From positions 7,006,001 to 7,070,000 of the forward strand of contig OY292274.1 in assembly GCA_958496175.1 (NCBI GenBank): a DNA stretch of 64,000 nt. Reading direction: 5' to 3'. This DNA comes from Sisyra terminalis. Taxonomy: Eukaryota > Arthropoda > Insecta > Neuroptera > Sisyridae. The notes below the pieces were generated by a model. The model saw nothing but the letters and a program-made list of their open reading frames with translations. It was not told the DNA's origin and searched no databases. The position numbers were made by a program, and so were the translations under genes. Positions 9,384 to 22,130 of this stretch are shown piece after piece. Each line of letters opens with the position of its first letter. The first letter of the stretch is position 1.

Positions 9384-9779
9384 CCAATCACTAACATATC
9401 TTCGTATTTCTTCATAAGTGTTCAAATTTGGTACATACAGGAAAAACCATTATATGTCTTGCTTTTATATGCCTTGATCGTATTCTTACTTTTATTATAT
9501 TTTCACGATATCTTAAAAATTCAAGAGTAATTCATTGACATTTCATATTTTAGCAAAACAGTAACAGCGAAATTAATGTGAATACGGAAAACTGCATCCA
9601 TTTGGAGAAATACTTTATTAAAACCAGCTAACACGCTGATTTTTTCATTCACCACTTTCGTCTACAAAAACTGGGCCCCTAAAAAAATGAGAAGATAAGG
9701 ATTAAAACTTTTAGACTGTTGGTATGTATCTATAGACTGGCACATACTAAGAGTCTTATGAACGGAGAAGAGAACAAAT

Positions 9780-10030
9780 AAATTCATCTTGCAAGAAGTA
9801 AACATACATCATAGACTCATCAGTAGAATAAACAAGGCATACTTGCGGTTTTTCGGTCACGGAGAACTTGAGAAATGGAACTATTAATAGTTGAAGGAAA
9901 AGTGGAAGGCAAACAAAGCAGAGTAATACTTGCCACACTATATGAAGGAGCTTAGTAGCCTCTCATTGTCTGAAACCGCACATCTAGTACAGGATAGGCA
10001 CACGTAGAAGATGATATAAAATCCATAGGA
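9780..10030 (+). pseudogene. decayed LINE ORF2 C-terminus
   Basis: Broken frames give RINKAYLRFFGH, then VEGKVEGKQSRVI, then SLSETAHLVQDRHT. The order RFFGH / EGKVEGK / ...TAHLVQDR is that of RTE-like LINE tails, as in the better copy at 6705-7172. There are multiple stops and frameshifts. Confidence 0.5.
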
Positions 10031-10512
10031 GTGGATGAACAGAAGAAAGAGACTTATTGGAGACATTTGCTCTATTTGTTTGCAAATATTCTTTTACTTT
10101 TTTCATAACAATAATATCATAGCTTCGCTTATTAATACTTTTATTTCATTCTTAAGTCACAATATACGATATGGAATTCCTGGAAATATAGCTGAAATTC
10201 CCATAAGAGTTGAACGAATTTAGAAGAGCTTTTAATTTTAATAACAAAATCAAAAAAAATAAATACACAGATGAGAATTTTTCCTAGAATTGATAAAATG
10301 CACGTTAAGTATTTAAAATAGAAATTATTAACAATCTTAATTGAATCAAAATAAGATTTTTTTCGCTGACTTTGAACAGTTATACTGTGTATACAATATA
10401 TAGGATATATTGCGGTCCAATTTACGTAGTATAATTTAATATAATAATATATAAAAATCATACCATAAACATAAATTGGAACAGAAGTTCAAACAAAAAT
10501 ATTTGTGACGTA

Positions 10513-10562
10513 TTGCCCAGATACGTATTTCGATTGCCAAGCAATCTTCCTCAGTGGTCATC
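10513..10562 (-). ncRNA. hammerhead-like motif, left arm of palindrome
   Basis: On the - strand: TGACCA, CTGAGGA (10554-10548), perfect stem II GATTGC/GCAATC, GAAA, the self-complementary ATACGTAT, C, then TGGGCA. The 3' arm TGG pairs with CCA to make stem I, followed by further pairs after a mismatch. An unpaired A precedes stem II. Of the four copies of this repeat this one keeps the core best. Confidence 0.5.
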
Positions 10563-10839
10563 AAGTAGTTTGGGTCACTCCGTAACTGCTTTTGTGATGA
10601 TTCATGATTCAAATAACCTGAGAAGTTGAAGCGACTTTAAATAAAGCAAATAAGAAAAATACTACCAAGCATATTAGCAAATATATATTATAAGAAAGAA
10701 GAAAAAATCTGAATGCCGAAAAAGATTAAAAATTCGATTTTATAACCCATTAATTGATTATGAGCTGCTTAAAAATCTTCACTATATGAAAAACATATGA
10801 AAAAATCACAAATCAGTTACGGAGTGATCCAAACTACTT

Positions 10840-10888
10840 GATGACCACTGGGGAAGATTGCTTGGCAATCGAAATATGTATCTGGGCA
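10840..10888 (+). ncRNA. degenerate hammerhead-like motif, right arm
   Basis: Same as the left arm but the core is CTGGGGA (A6 changed to G) and stem III is ATATGTAT. It is probably inactive. Confidence 0.35.
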
Positions 10889-12379
10889 ATACGTCACGAA
10901 TTTTTTTGTTTGAACTTCTGTTCAAATTTATATTTATGGTATGATTTTTATATATTATTATATTAAATTATACTACATAAATTAGACCGCAATATATCCT
11001 ATATATTGTATACATAGTATCTTAATTGAAGTTTTTACTATTCGAGTTGAAGCTTCGATTCAATAACATTGGACAAAAGGTCATGTTATTGGATTTTATA
11101 TCGCAGTGGAATTTCTTAATGTCACCATCAAATAACTAACGATCGTTTCGGTCAATTTGAGTCATGGTTCTATTATATCTGCAAAAAAAAACACTAACAG
11201 TTATCAATCATTTAGATAAATAATCCATTGAGACATAAAATAACGTTACAAAATATTAGATATAAATGTAGCGGTAATCGTGAAATTTACCCATTGAAAA
11301 TTAATTTCATCCGCACAAAAAAGATAATTTATAGTTGATTTTATTCCATGACTGAATCTTTGGTAGTTTTATTTCTCACTTGAATTCATTTGATCTCATC
11401 ATTTATTTAGAATGTTTGTATAAAAAGACCGAATTAGGTTACTATTTCATAAATGAGATTATTGTGTCTGGTATTTGACTTATAGCATTTAGAAATTGAA
11501 TTGCAGCAATGACTATCTATATATGCAGAAAGGACTATAATCTAATTTAAGTGTAATAAGATATCAGTTCTGAAAATAGATTCGAGCTTGATTATTAATG
11601 TATGCATTTATAGTATGTCGGACTTGTATTGTCCCTGAAGTGTTTATGGTTCAAAGTGGGTTAATGACTAATGCTAATTATATGGTTAGTTTTTCGTGTT
11701 AAATATTTGATTAACAGTTACGTAAAAGACTAAAGATTGGAATCATTCAATAGCATTGAGTAATTAACTTTTCTAAATACCAATAAATTACTGCAAATGA
11801 TGTATATTTAATCAAGTAGACTTTATGATTGAACTCATATAACTTTGAAATATACAACCATTAATGAGTAATCAATAGGGACTTGCAAAAAAAAATTGCA
11901 ATTAAAATGAAAATTTTATTCCGACATTTGTGAAATATTTGATCATTTTTGTTAACTGATACTTTGAAAAAGTTTATACATTTATTTAAATAGTTTTCTT
12001 CGTGTGTTATCATATTCTCTACATCACGATAAACTCCAATTAAAATTTGATCATTTTTTTTTAAGTTTCTTGACAATTAATTGTTTAGTTTGTTCTTTGA
12101 ATATCCACTTTTATAATCATGATATTTTTGAAACCGTCAATAACAGTGATTAGTCTTTTTAATTTGTTTATCTTTACTGAAACATGAAAGATGGAATAAG
12201 TCCATATGAAATCAATAAATTGTGACCTTATCATTTTTTATTTCACTTAAAAAAATAAAGATAAACAGAGACATGTTTAAAAATTAAAAAGTGACCAGTT
12301 TTATAATTATACGAGTATTATGCGTCCTATCTTTTTACTTAGAATAGATATTGAAATAATTTCTGCTTTTCTTCATAGG

Positions 12380-14124
12380 ATTCTCGCTATTCCTCGCTAT
12401 TCCATATTCGATCATTAATGTATTTATTTGTGATTACGTATTTCGGAATTCCAGGTTTACAATATTTGAAAGCCAAAAAACGTAATTCTCACTTATGAAC
12501 TTCACCTTTTTCAGATATGTATACGATATATATTAGAGTTTAATTTTTAAAGCAGATCCTACGATTTTGTTTCCAATAATAAACCAACATTGTTTAATTT
12601 TAAGCGATAAAACGTTTCGTCTAGAACGAATATACTTGATAATTAAATTTTAAATTTCGATTGTTTATTAGATGTTATGCCGTACAAATTTTGCACCATT
12701 TTTCACTCTTTTAGAGGAGGAATTATCAAAAAACCCTTTCTCATTAAATATTTGCATCGTATAAGAAAAACACTTTCCAAATTTCATCGACACAAATATG
12801 CTTTTATTTGGAAAATACAATGTAAAACGAAAAAAATTATGACCCTCTTTATTTTGATTATCATTACTAAAAAGCAATTTCATTTCGCACATTTGGACGT
12901 TGTAGTTACAAAATTGTTGGAAATAGACAGAAAGCGTGGAAGGAAATTCGAATATGTTATTGAATTTCAATAAAAACAAGTGATTTTCTAATTTTTCTAA
13001 ATACCGAAGAATGTTAATGTTAAATAATTGCTCCAGGTCACAATCATTGGTTCATAAAAATAAAATTATATAAAAAATTGATTGTTGAAAAACAAGCAAA
13101 ACTTAAAAACTGCTTCTTTAGTATTTGGTATAAGTACCTACTACCTAAACTTTCATACAAATTAAGTGAAATGACGTTATTTAAAATGCTGTAGTTAAAA
13201 TGATATAAACAAAAACAGAAACTTATTATTAATTAATTATTTATCTATTAATTACACTTATTAAATTCAAAATTTCGATTGTTGATTAACTCTACATTTT
13301 CTCCTACAAACTTAGTCACCCCTTTTACTCTGTTAGGGTAGGAATTTAAAAAAAAATCTTATCAGATGTCTACTTCTTAAAAGGAATACATCGAATATTA
13401 AAATTTCATCAGTCAGAGGGGATATATAAATACCGAATTTTTTATGCACGGTTTTAAAAACGTATTTACTTTAAGTTTTATTACTATTTTTATTATTATT
13501 ACTTCTACTATTACTTTTTTTCGTTAATATTTCCTTATTGAGCAACTCTAAGGGTCTATTTATATTAATTTTGTAAAAAAAAAATAAGTTTACTGTAAGA
13601 TTCGAATCCACGTCTTTATAATTAGGAGCATCAAAATGTTAGATACTTAAGGCATTACGCTATTAACATCAACTATGTGTTTTATATATATAAAGGTTTA
13701 TATTTCAAAGAGGCAATTTTTAAAAATTGAAATTGAATTAACTGTGCTTTTTATCAGTTCAACTACAAATATTTTTACAGATTATTTTTTAATTTTAAAT
13801 TACCTTTCCAATGATATATAACTCATCGGTCTAGTGTAAAAATTTCTGTTTTCATCCCTAGAGAACACCTTTCCTTATTATTTTTTTGGAATGATAAGTA
13901 GCCTATAGTCTGTGGAAAATTGTGTTGTATCCTAATACCAAATTTCATTAAATTCGATTGTTCCGTTCTTTAGTTAAATCAGGACACACAGACAAACAGA
14001 CAGACAAAAATTTTAAAAATGTTAAGTTTGGAATAAGAGCCTCTTGAAACAAATATTTACCCTAAAATTGGGTTCAAAATCAAAATGTACAGACAGACGT
14101 AAGAATTTTATATATTAGTATAGA
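12380..14124 (-). mobile_element. Helitron copy 1, 3'-truncated
   Basis: The Helitron 5' end, TCTATACTAATATATAAAAT read on the - strand, lies at 14124 and is followed by host T. The body matches the complete copies at 27.9, 33.8 and 60.0 kb. The 3' portion with the hairpin and CTAG is missing, and homology begins near 12380. The antisense-looking 103-codon frame (12979-12668, -) is the same as the frame at 61056-61442 in copy 4. Confidence 0.72.
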
Positions 14125-15271
14125 TTATAATCATAAACGTACATTATTATTAGCATAAGAACTAAATTAGTTATTAATTATAGATTTACAACGTTAATAG
14201 TATCTGTACTATATATTGTAGTGGGCATAGTTTTACACTATGTGCTATAGTCGCTAATAACCTGAGAAGTTGAAGCGACTTTAAATAATGCAAATAAAAA
14301 AAAACTTTCGATGAAAATGAAATAAAATAAACTTCTTATTTTGAAAAAAGGTTTACTTTAGGCCTGAATAAAATCATGTGAAGGAAAAAATTAAAATCTT
14401 AAATTTTGAGACAATATAGTCTATACTTTTTACCTGTGTTAATCATATCCAGTTAGTGCAATTCTTTTACATTCACCTCTCTTGAAAATATCATTTTTTC
14501 AAGCACTTTTTTCATAAAAATCCGAAAATGATTAAGAAGTTTTAGTATTTACAAATGTTGGAATCAACTTTAGGCAAAAGTATAAAATAAAAAAAATGGT
14601 AGTGCACAGTAGGCGCGTGAAAAGTTATACTTCTTTGGTATAATTAAAGAGATGTTTTCAATCCACTAACGTAGCCTCTTCCGGTAGTACCTGAATTGCC
14701 ACATAAGTGGTTTGTGATAACAAGAAAGACAAAAAATATGATACAATTATGAACATAATTTACTTTTAATGCGAAAAAACATAATAAGTAAACGTATGTG
14801 TTGCGGCAAAGACAAGAACAAAAATATAAATTTGTAAACACATTCAGTTCCAGAGTAGAATAAAAGATAATAAGATAATAATTATTGTCTCAAATGTGAA
14901 CTATCATGTCATTAGTTTCAATTGTTAATTTTAACCATTAGTCAGATGTATTAGTAATGGGCGGTGAATATTTCACGGAAAGTTACAAATTCTGTATTAG
15001 TATGGATGTTGCTTAGACTGTAATATTCGAAAAAATATAGTTCGATGAAATCTATATTCTAAATAAAACACAAGTCATAGAAACTTTTGGTCAGCTATTA
15101 TGGCTTTAATTTCTTAAAACATTTTGTTTCTGGCATATTTCCCTGGAAAAACCATATGAAAAAAAATATTCAGAAGACCAATAACATTATAAACAAAAGG
15201 ACTACGATTTGTTTAATCGAAAAGATACGTTAGTTTTTGTTTAATTTGTGTTTGAATATAAGATAATTACA
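14125..15271. other. AT-rich intronic sequence
   Basis: This stretch contains AACCTGAGAAGTTGAAGCGA (14261-14280), shared with 10618-10637. No gene is recognised. Confidence 0.4.
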
Positions 15272-16482
15272 TGTCCCACTAGTCACACAAAAAGATACAA
15301 AAATTGTTTTTTTAACCTCAAACCGTCCTAATTCATTTTTTTTTCTTGGTAAACGTAAAAATAAACATGTCTTAAATAATTTAAACTTCTTATGATTGTT
15401 AAAAAGTCTATATTATAGTCTCTAGGTTCTTTTAGAATATGTACCACTAGTCACATGTGACTGGTGGGACTATAGCTTATAGCCAATACATGATGGAATT
15501 TTTTTTGAATTGGATAGAATTGGAGTTTTTTTTGCTTCTGGTCATGGTAAAAGAGCAGTTGATGGTATCGGAGCAATAGCAAAACGAACTCTTTGGTCTG
15601 CTATAATGACAAGAAAAGCAGTAATTAAAAATATTAAAGATTGCCACGACTATTTAATGTTAAAATGTATCAATGGGTTCCATTTTTTCTTTGTTGGAAC
15701 AGATGATATTAAAAAAAATCATTCACATCTTAACAAACAGTGGCAAAACATTAAAAAAAATCCATGCATTAGAAAACTCCATTATTTTAAAGCTAATGAC
15801 AATAAAAGCATGAATTATTATTTGACGGCAACATCATCAGAGTCCAACAATGTAAGACACTGGACTTTATTCTTCAAGAATAATGATTGAATAAAAATTA
15901 ATTTAATGTTTATTCGGAAATTGTAGAAAAAAATTGAGTCTAAACAATTTTCTTGTGTTACCGAAAATATATAAATGTATAAAAATAATTAAAATTCTAC
16001 CTTAAATCAAAAACCTCCACCAATACGTTGCCCAATTAACAATACAAAGATAGAAAAAATATAAAAGTGTCATTAACGAAAAATTTTGTTTATACATTTT
16101 GTACTTGTCCCACCAGTCACAATATTTTTTTTAATTTCTTCTATGTAAGTAATTAGTCAAATACTTGATGAAAATGAAATAATGTGAGATAAATATAGTA
16201 GAAGGAAGAAAATTTCTATTGAAAATTTAGTAGTCGAACTGAAATTTATCTTTAAGTGCACCATAGTAAGAGAGAAGGATTTTTTGGTGTCCCACTAGTC
16301 ACACTAATTCAAGTGACAATTACAAGAAACTAAGAAAAAAAAAGATTTTTTTTATTAAGTGATGTTGTTAACTGATTATTTTTCTATAAAATCAGATACA
16401 TTTTATGATTATACTAGTTTCAATCATCAAATTATAGCTCATAATTAGTCGAAATTCAAAGTCAAATGTCCCACTAGTCACC
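15272..16482. repeat. cluster of six 16-bp TGTCCCACTAGTCACA motifs
   Basis: Copies lie at 15272-15287, 15442-15455 (shortened), 15456-15470 (reverse), 16106-16121, 16288-16303 and 16467-16482. The second and third meet head to head to make a near-perfect palindrome centred on CACATGTG. All are within 1.2 kb and surround the ORF at 15510-15890. Repeated subterminal motifs of this kind serve as transposase-binding sites in several DNA-transposon families; that use here is inference. Confidence 0.6.
15510..15890 (+). CDS. 126-codon transposon-type ORF with GHGKxxxDGIG motif
   Basis: The frame opens upstream (NGIFFELDRIGVFFASGHGK) and runs RAVDGIGAIAKRTLWSAIMT to TGA 15888-15890; the ATG at 15510 is internal to it, since the first listed residue is a non-ATG codon. 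From memory GHGKGxxDGxGGxxKR is a shared signature of uncharacterised transposon proteins in arthropods and cnidarians, usually near the C-terminus. The remaining 80 residues are basic, with HWTLFFKN at the end. No catalytic DDE residues are evident in this fragment. It is surrounded by the 16-bp motif cluster. Confidence 0.5.
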   Translation: MDRIGVFFASGHGKRAVDGIGAIAKRTLWSAIMTRKAVIKNIKDCHDYLMLKCINGFHFFFVGTDDIKKNHSHLNKQWQNIKKNPCIRKLHYFKANDNKSMNYYLTATSSESNNVRHWTLFFKNND

Positions 16483-16489
16483 ATGGAAT

Positions 16490-18318
16490 GCTCCTGCTAC
16501 CAATTACGGTTTTAAAATCCAATAAAGTGCAATGGTTTGTTTGATATTTTAAATATCTCTATCAATGTGTTTTTAATAAGGACATTCCTTATATCAATCA
16601 CATTAAAAAGAAAAAAAATCAGTTTTACAAAAATAATATTTTTATTAAGTTGTTTTATTTTTTAATCTTAGTTTTTCTTACAAAACAAAGTTTTGTCTCC
16701 CTTTTCAAAGCATATGTATAAATAAAATAAGTAGACATTGTTGTAGAGAAATATTTTTATTAAATATTAAACAGCAAAAGCAACTATTCTCCAGAAATAA
16801 GAAATCAGGTTGAATAAAATGAATATTTAAGAATCCTTTTAAGAAAGACTATAAAAGCTCAAAACGGAAGAAGCATGCATAATGGGAACTAATCGGGCTT
16901 TTATGTTATTTACTTATTCAAAGATTTTTAATGTATCCAGCCTTTTTTTCTGAGAAATAAATTTGAATATTTTTGTTTCTCCTTTTAATAATTTACTCAG
17001 TTTTTCATAATTCACAACAGTAATATTAAATTAGTGCACTTATATATTTTTTCTTCTGTGAGAACAATGGAAGCCATAAGATATGTACGAATATGAAATA
17101 ACTGTTTTAAATCCTCTCTTTATTTTCATAGAAGTGAAGCTTTACAATACATGTTCATGTATGAGTATATTACACCCCTTATATAAATGAATGCTTTCAC
17201 AATAACTCTATGGACTCTAAATGGAAAAAAGAGGATTTCTTCTGCGAATGTTTTCAAGCAAACATTTTCTATTGTATTGTTCTTCTAAAAAACATTAAAT
17301 GATGAAATTGCAATTGAAAGGATAAACATTTCCATTTATTCGCTTCATTATATTAAAAAAAATGCAAACAAAGCCGACATTTGTTTCTAGTACGCTTTAA
17401 ACTAATTGTTTTACTGATGATTGTATTATGCTGTAATTATTTATTCACTAATGATATTGTAATGAATATTGAAACAACTCAGCGAATATTTATGTAGAAT
17501 TGTTTCTCTACCTGTAGGAAGAAAGTAAAAGAATTACTTCATGAGTTCTTTATCTTTGAATTCAAAGGAAATTCTTGTTAGGCAAAAAGAATTCAATTGT
17601 GAAAATGTTTTTTAAGGAATGTTTGTTTTTAAAGACTTGAAATTTTATGAGTTAGTCAATAAAGCTTCTATTACCTGGAGAAAATTGAAATTTTTTTTTC
17701 GTACAGCAAATTTCAAACATAGTTTATTCATTGAATTAAGTTTCTATCCATTAAATGGATTAAATAAGGATCGGGAAAAGAAATTTAATTAAGATCATTC
17801 AATTTTTTTCTTATATTTTCAGAATATCTTTTATCAAATTAGTTTAAGTTTAAAAGTACTGTTGTCTTTCATAACATTTTCTTTGAGGCAATACATTTAG
17901 GAAGCTCTTATTGCTTCTTTCGCGTATTTTGTTAAAAGAAACCATAGAATAAGTTAAGTTTACATAAGTTTGAAAGAAGTAAATAAGATCAGGAAGATAA
18001 TATTTATAGTAATATTTAAGCATTTTTCTTGGCTAACTGAACTATTATACTTTAAAATTGGTATTTAATAAGTACAGATTATGATTCTTGAAATAAGTTT
18101 ATACACAAGACTTTCGAAAGAGTTTTGATTTAAAGATTAAAGCATAGAAAGTAGAGGAACTTTACATTGAAAAATAATCAAGAGTCTCTTGTCACTTAAA
18201 ACCGGTTCTCGCTTTATGTAAAGGAGGTAATTTTCCTTAATAATAAATAAGATATTTCAAAAATATCAACACAATTAATGTTTTAAGCTTTATAAAAAAA
18301 AGGAAGTTTAACTAAATG
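16490..18318. other. AT-rich intronic sequence, nothing recognised
   Basis: About 1.8 kb with no supported ORF, no terminal repeats and no recognisable RNA. Codon-like stretches are short and T/A-driven. Confidence 0.5.
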
Positions 18319-18324
18319 AAGAAT

Positions 18325-19922
18325 CGGTCAAAGTATAGAATAGACAAGTACTAGAAATGGGTTGGTAGGAATGCATGGGGGAAATTTTGTTTAAGTTGGT
18401 ATGTTTTCACGTCTTATTTACTCGTTTACAAAATAATGTTATTTTCACCACGTTTTGACATCTACCATATTTGAAATTGAAAGAAATAAAAATTTACTCG
18501 AAATATAAAAAGAAATGGATATAATTCATGATTTTATGCCTAAAAATAAAATTAAAAGCCAAAATTAACTATTAAACAATACTGGTATACGGAATACTGA
18601 AATAATTACTTCGTGATTTTCTTATTATTGCTAATAACTTTATAATTTTTACAGAAATTTCCAAAGTAACTCTTTTTAGATAAAATATATTTCCCGTCAA
18701 TGTACAAAGTAACATATTCAACTGAAGAATTGTCCCAAAGATGTGGTAGTAGAGGTGGAAGCCAGTGAATTTAAAAATATATATAATAAGAAACGAAGAA
18801 GATGGTTTTAGTTAAATACGTTATATAGTAAATAATATGTGTTTTAGAACATATATTATAAATACATACATTTTATTTAAGTAAAATATTCATGATTTGG
18901 TACAAGTTCTTTTTCTACAAGGAACTCTCTGGTAACATCTCACTATCAACTTCGTTTTTTTAAAAATTCGCGAACTTTTTCCATTCGCAAATTTGTTAAT
19001 AATTCAGTTTTAGTTAATATTTGATCTTTTGTCAGCTACATATTAATAACGGTTGATTTATTTGCGAATTGAATTAAAAACAGAATAGAAAACGAGACAT
19101 TGAGTTAGTAGTATGTACAAAAGCTACTTGTAGCCATGCTTTTATAAAATATTGTCTTCTTTCTTTCCAATTATGCTTTACATATTTAGACTTTGTACAT
19201 ATGATCAATATTCAAATCATTAATACGTTAATTTTAACCTATTTTTCTTAATTTTTGTTTGAAAATGAGTACTGGTATACTTTTTTTTACCCTCGAAAGT
19301 TTGTGGGCAATCATTTGAATAATTGTACTAAGATTTATTAAATTTTATTATTTAGTACATCAACTATAACTTTAAATATTTATAAACACGTATTTAAATT
19401 TAAAAAAAAACTATGAAATCTAAAAATAAAAAAGGTTTTATTAAAATTTTCTCCAATTGCTAAGCATTACATAAATAGCTTGACAATTTTTCACTGGTCG
19501 ATTTCGCTTCGTCATAAAAACTCATCAATTATAAGAAAAAAAATTATCAGACGGGAACTTCTATAGAATTGTCTGCAAAAATTTTGAAGTTATTCGCAAA
19601 AATAAAAAAATATGAAGTAATTGTATCAATTTCAGTATACCTGTATTGTTTATTATTTTACTTTGGTCTTTTATTTTATTTTTGGGTACAAGATCATGAA
19701 TTATATTCATTCCTTTTAATATTTTCAGTTAATTTTTATTTCCACGTTGACTGTTTATTTCTGAATATTTTAAATACGGCGGTAGATGTCAACACGTGAT
19801 GAAAATAAGGATATTTCGCAAACGAGGATATAAGGCGCAAAAACATACCAACTTGAACAAAATTTCCCCCATGCATTCCTACCAACTCATTTCTAGTACT
19901 TGTCTATTCTATACTTTGACCG
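18325..19922. mobile_element. foldback element F with 6-bp target duplication
   Basis: The ends CGGTCAAAGTATAGAATAGA (left) and its inverted copy (right, ending GACCG at 19922) are flanked by AAGAAT at 18319-18324 and 19923-19928. The inverted arms are about 300-380 bp, strongest in the outer 100 bp. No convincing ORF is inside. It is non-autonomous; a 6-bp duplication does not fit mariner (TA) or hAT (8 bp). Confidence 0.75.
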
Positions 19923-19928
19923 AAGAAT

Positions 19929-21924
19929 CTATAAATAGTCAGTCAAACGAACAATTTTAAGCCTGTAGCCGTTTAGCACTTAAGGATGAAAAGCTTTTTC
20001 TTAAAGCAATATATTCCGAGAATATATGCAAGCTACGAAGCTTTTTCTTTCACAACTCTAAAACGACAAAAAAACAGCAATTCATGGCGCAAAAAAGAAC
20101 TCGAAAATTCAATATACGGAAAATGATGCAAATCGAGCTTGACGACAGCTGAACTGCTTTGGCTCATTTTGAGCTTTAAATATTTGTAGAAAGTATAGGA
20201 ACGTTTAAAAGATGAGAAAATAGGAAGAAGTTGTAAGGAAAATAGTAAAATTAATAAAAAAAAAATTCCCATATAAACTGTTAATACCAGTCAAATAGGT
20301 AAAATGGGCACAGCAGACGCTGACACCAATAAATATTGAACATTTAACAAATATGTCACTTGGTTTTGTGGCTTTACAAAAGTACTGTCATTTACTTATT
20401 TTTACATATTTTAATTAAAATTTATTTTAATTAGTAACACATGGGGAAATGACAATCATTTTTTGATATTGTAAGGCGTTAAAATACAGCAATAAATCTA
20501 CTGAATTATGTTGGACTGGTGGAAAAATAAAATTGTCATAATTAGTCTTACAACTAGATCCATTATGCTCCTTACTTTATGGAATAGGTAATGATTCTAA
20601 AAACTCCTTGGTCAATATTCAAAAGTATAACAGTTGTTTTCCAATGACGTCGTTTGGCACAAAAACAAATATTATGTTTAAGGAAGTACTGCAGAAAAGA
20701 GGAACACTCCCACTAAGCTTCCAATCCATGACTAATAGCGACCTTAGAATCAAATTGGACAAAAGAATAATTCAATTTCATTATTTAGAAATATCTATGT
20801 ATATCTTTAAACTCATGAATAGGTGAGAATTTAAGGATATTGTGTATGCATATGAGTTTTAACATGTTTAATGTTTTTATAGGTGTAAATCAAAACAAGT
20901 AAAATACAATGTATATTAATTCAATTGTTAATAATTATTGTTATTGCTAGTAATTTCATCACTTAAAATGTAGCAATATTATCGATGTCAAATAATTTTC
21001 GCAATTCAATTTTAGGTGGTATATTTGCATATAATATAACGCAGGCAATTTATAAAATACTTTATTTTTTAACTGTATTTAATATTATTACCATACACAA
21101 AAGAATTCAATGAAACCATGAAATGAAATTTGGTTTGTTTGTAAAAACATTATAAATATTATTGAATTGTGAATATAGAAAAATATTAAGTATATGCTCA
21201 ACTGGTGATATGAGATAACATAGTAAAACCTTGAAGGCCAAAATGAGAGAATGGCAGCTATAAATATGTCGTTTAAGGAATCTGAACCAGTTTGAGATAT
21301 TTATTATTTGTTGTCAATTATAATTACATTAATACCTCTTTCCGATTCCATAAATGAGACCCTTGGACCCTGTCTTTTTCTCATTACTATATTATTTATT
21401 ATCACCAGTTGAGAGCAGGTAAAATTCTTTTCAATTTCACACCTGTTTGGAATTTATCCGGTTTTGCTCACAATATTGAACATTATGAAGCAATGATTGA
21501 TAAAATTTAACGTAAATTTTTGTCTACCTGAATTCTACCATATGATTGAAGAACAGGTTTATCAATTTCGATAATATTTTGTTTTCAGGTACTTTTTAGT
21601 GTTTCGCCCAAAAAAAAGTATAAGTATGGTCATAGACAAGTCTAATCTAAATAGTTGTACCAATATTTTATTCTGATTTTACTTATGGTTCCAATTTAAA
21701 GAAAGCTTACTGATTAGACAGAAACTTTGTTATCAAGTTCAGCTAGTTTTTCTTCAGAAGAATAGGTTGCCTTTTTACGTTTAATTATTTATAATAAAAG
21801 TAGCATTCAGATGAAGGCTGATTAAAAGAATTGAACGGAAACCCATAATTTCGTTATAAATTGGATCCTTTAATTAAATATTTATGTTTTTTTTAAGATA
21901 TCAAAAAATCAACATATTTTAAAT
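19929..21924. other. AT-rich intronic sequence
   Basis: No gene is recognised. The 72-codon frame at 20608-20826 has ordinary composition but no family features, so I do not call it. Confidence 0.4.
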
Positions 21925-22130
21925 CAGGGGTGGTCAATCCAAATGGTATTGCGGGTCACCTCGTAAATGCATCATAACTTCGTGGGTCACCATTAAAGTT
22001 ATATCTTAAATTCTCCATACTAAATTTAGACTCACTGCAAACATTTTAAATATATTGATTTTAACCACTTTGGTCATTCTAAATGTATTTTATAAAAGTT
22101 TGATGCATTTCGCGGGTTGGCTACCTCTGA
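21925..22130. mobile_element. short hAT-like MITE
   Basis: CAGGGGTGGTCAATCC at the left and an inverted GGGTTGGCTACCTCTG at the right are hAT-type termini about 205 bp apart. I cannot find a matching 8-bp target duplication, so the limits are approximate. Confidence 0.42.

Larger units (their letters stand above)
10385..11025. repeat. large palindrome of two inverted PLE terminal repeats
   Basis: The left arm (about 10385-10600) and right arm (about 10803-11025) are inverted copies, starting and ending with GTATACAATATATAGGATAT and its reverse. Both contain the hammerhead-like core. The spacer (10600-10800) has AACCTGAGAAGTTGAAGCGA, which recurs at 14261. No PLE coding sequence remains, so this is a solo inverted terminal-repeat pair. 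Confidence 0.75.

Noticed and set aside
12677..12973. 98-codon + strand frame in Helitron copy 1
   Set aside because: Overlaps the opposite-strand frame kept in other copies and lacks family features.
15272..16482. CRISPR array
   Set aside because: The 16-bp repeats are irregularly spaced, in both orientations, and this is animal DNA.
19569..19799. 76-codon hydrophobic frame
   Set aside because: It lies in the inverted arm of foldback element F and its phenylalanine/tyrosine/leucine content reflects T-rich DNA.
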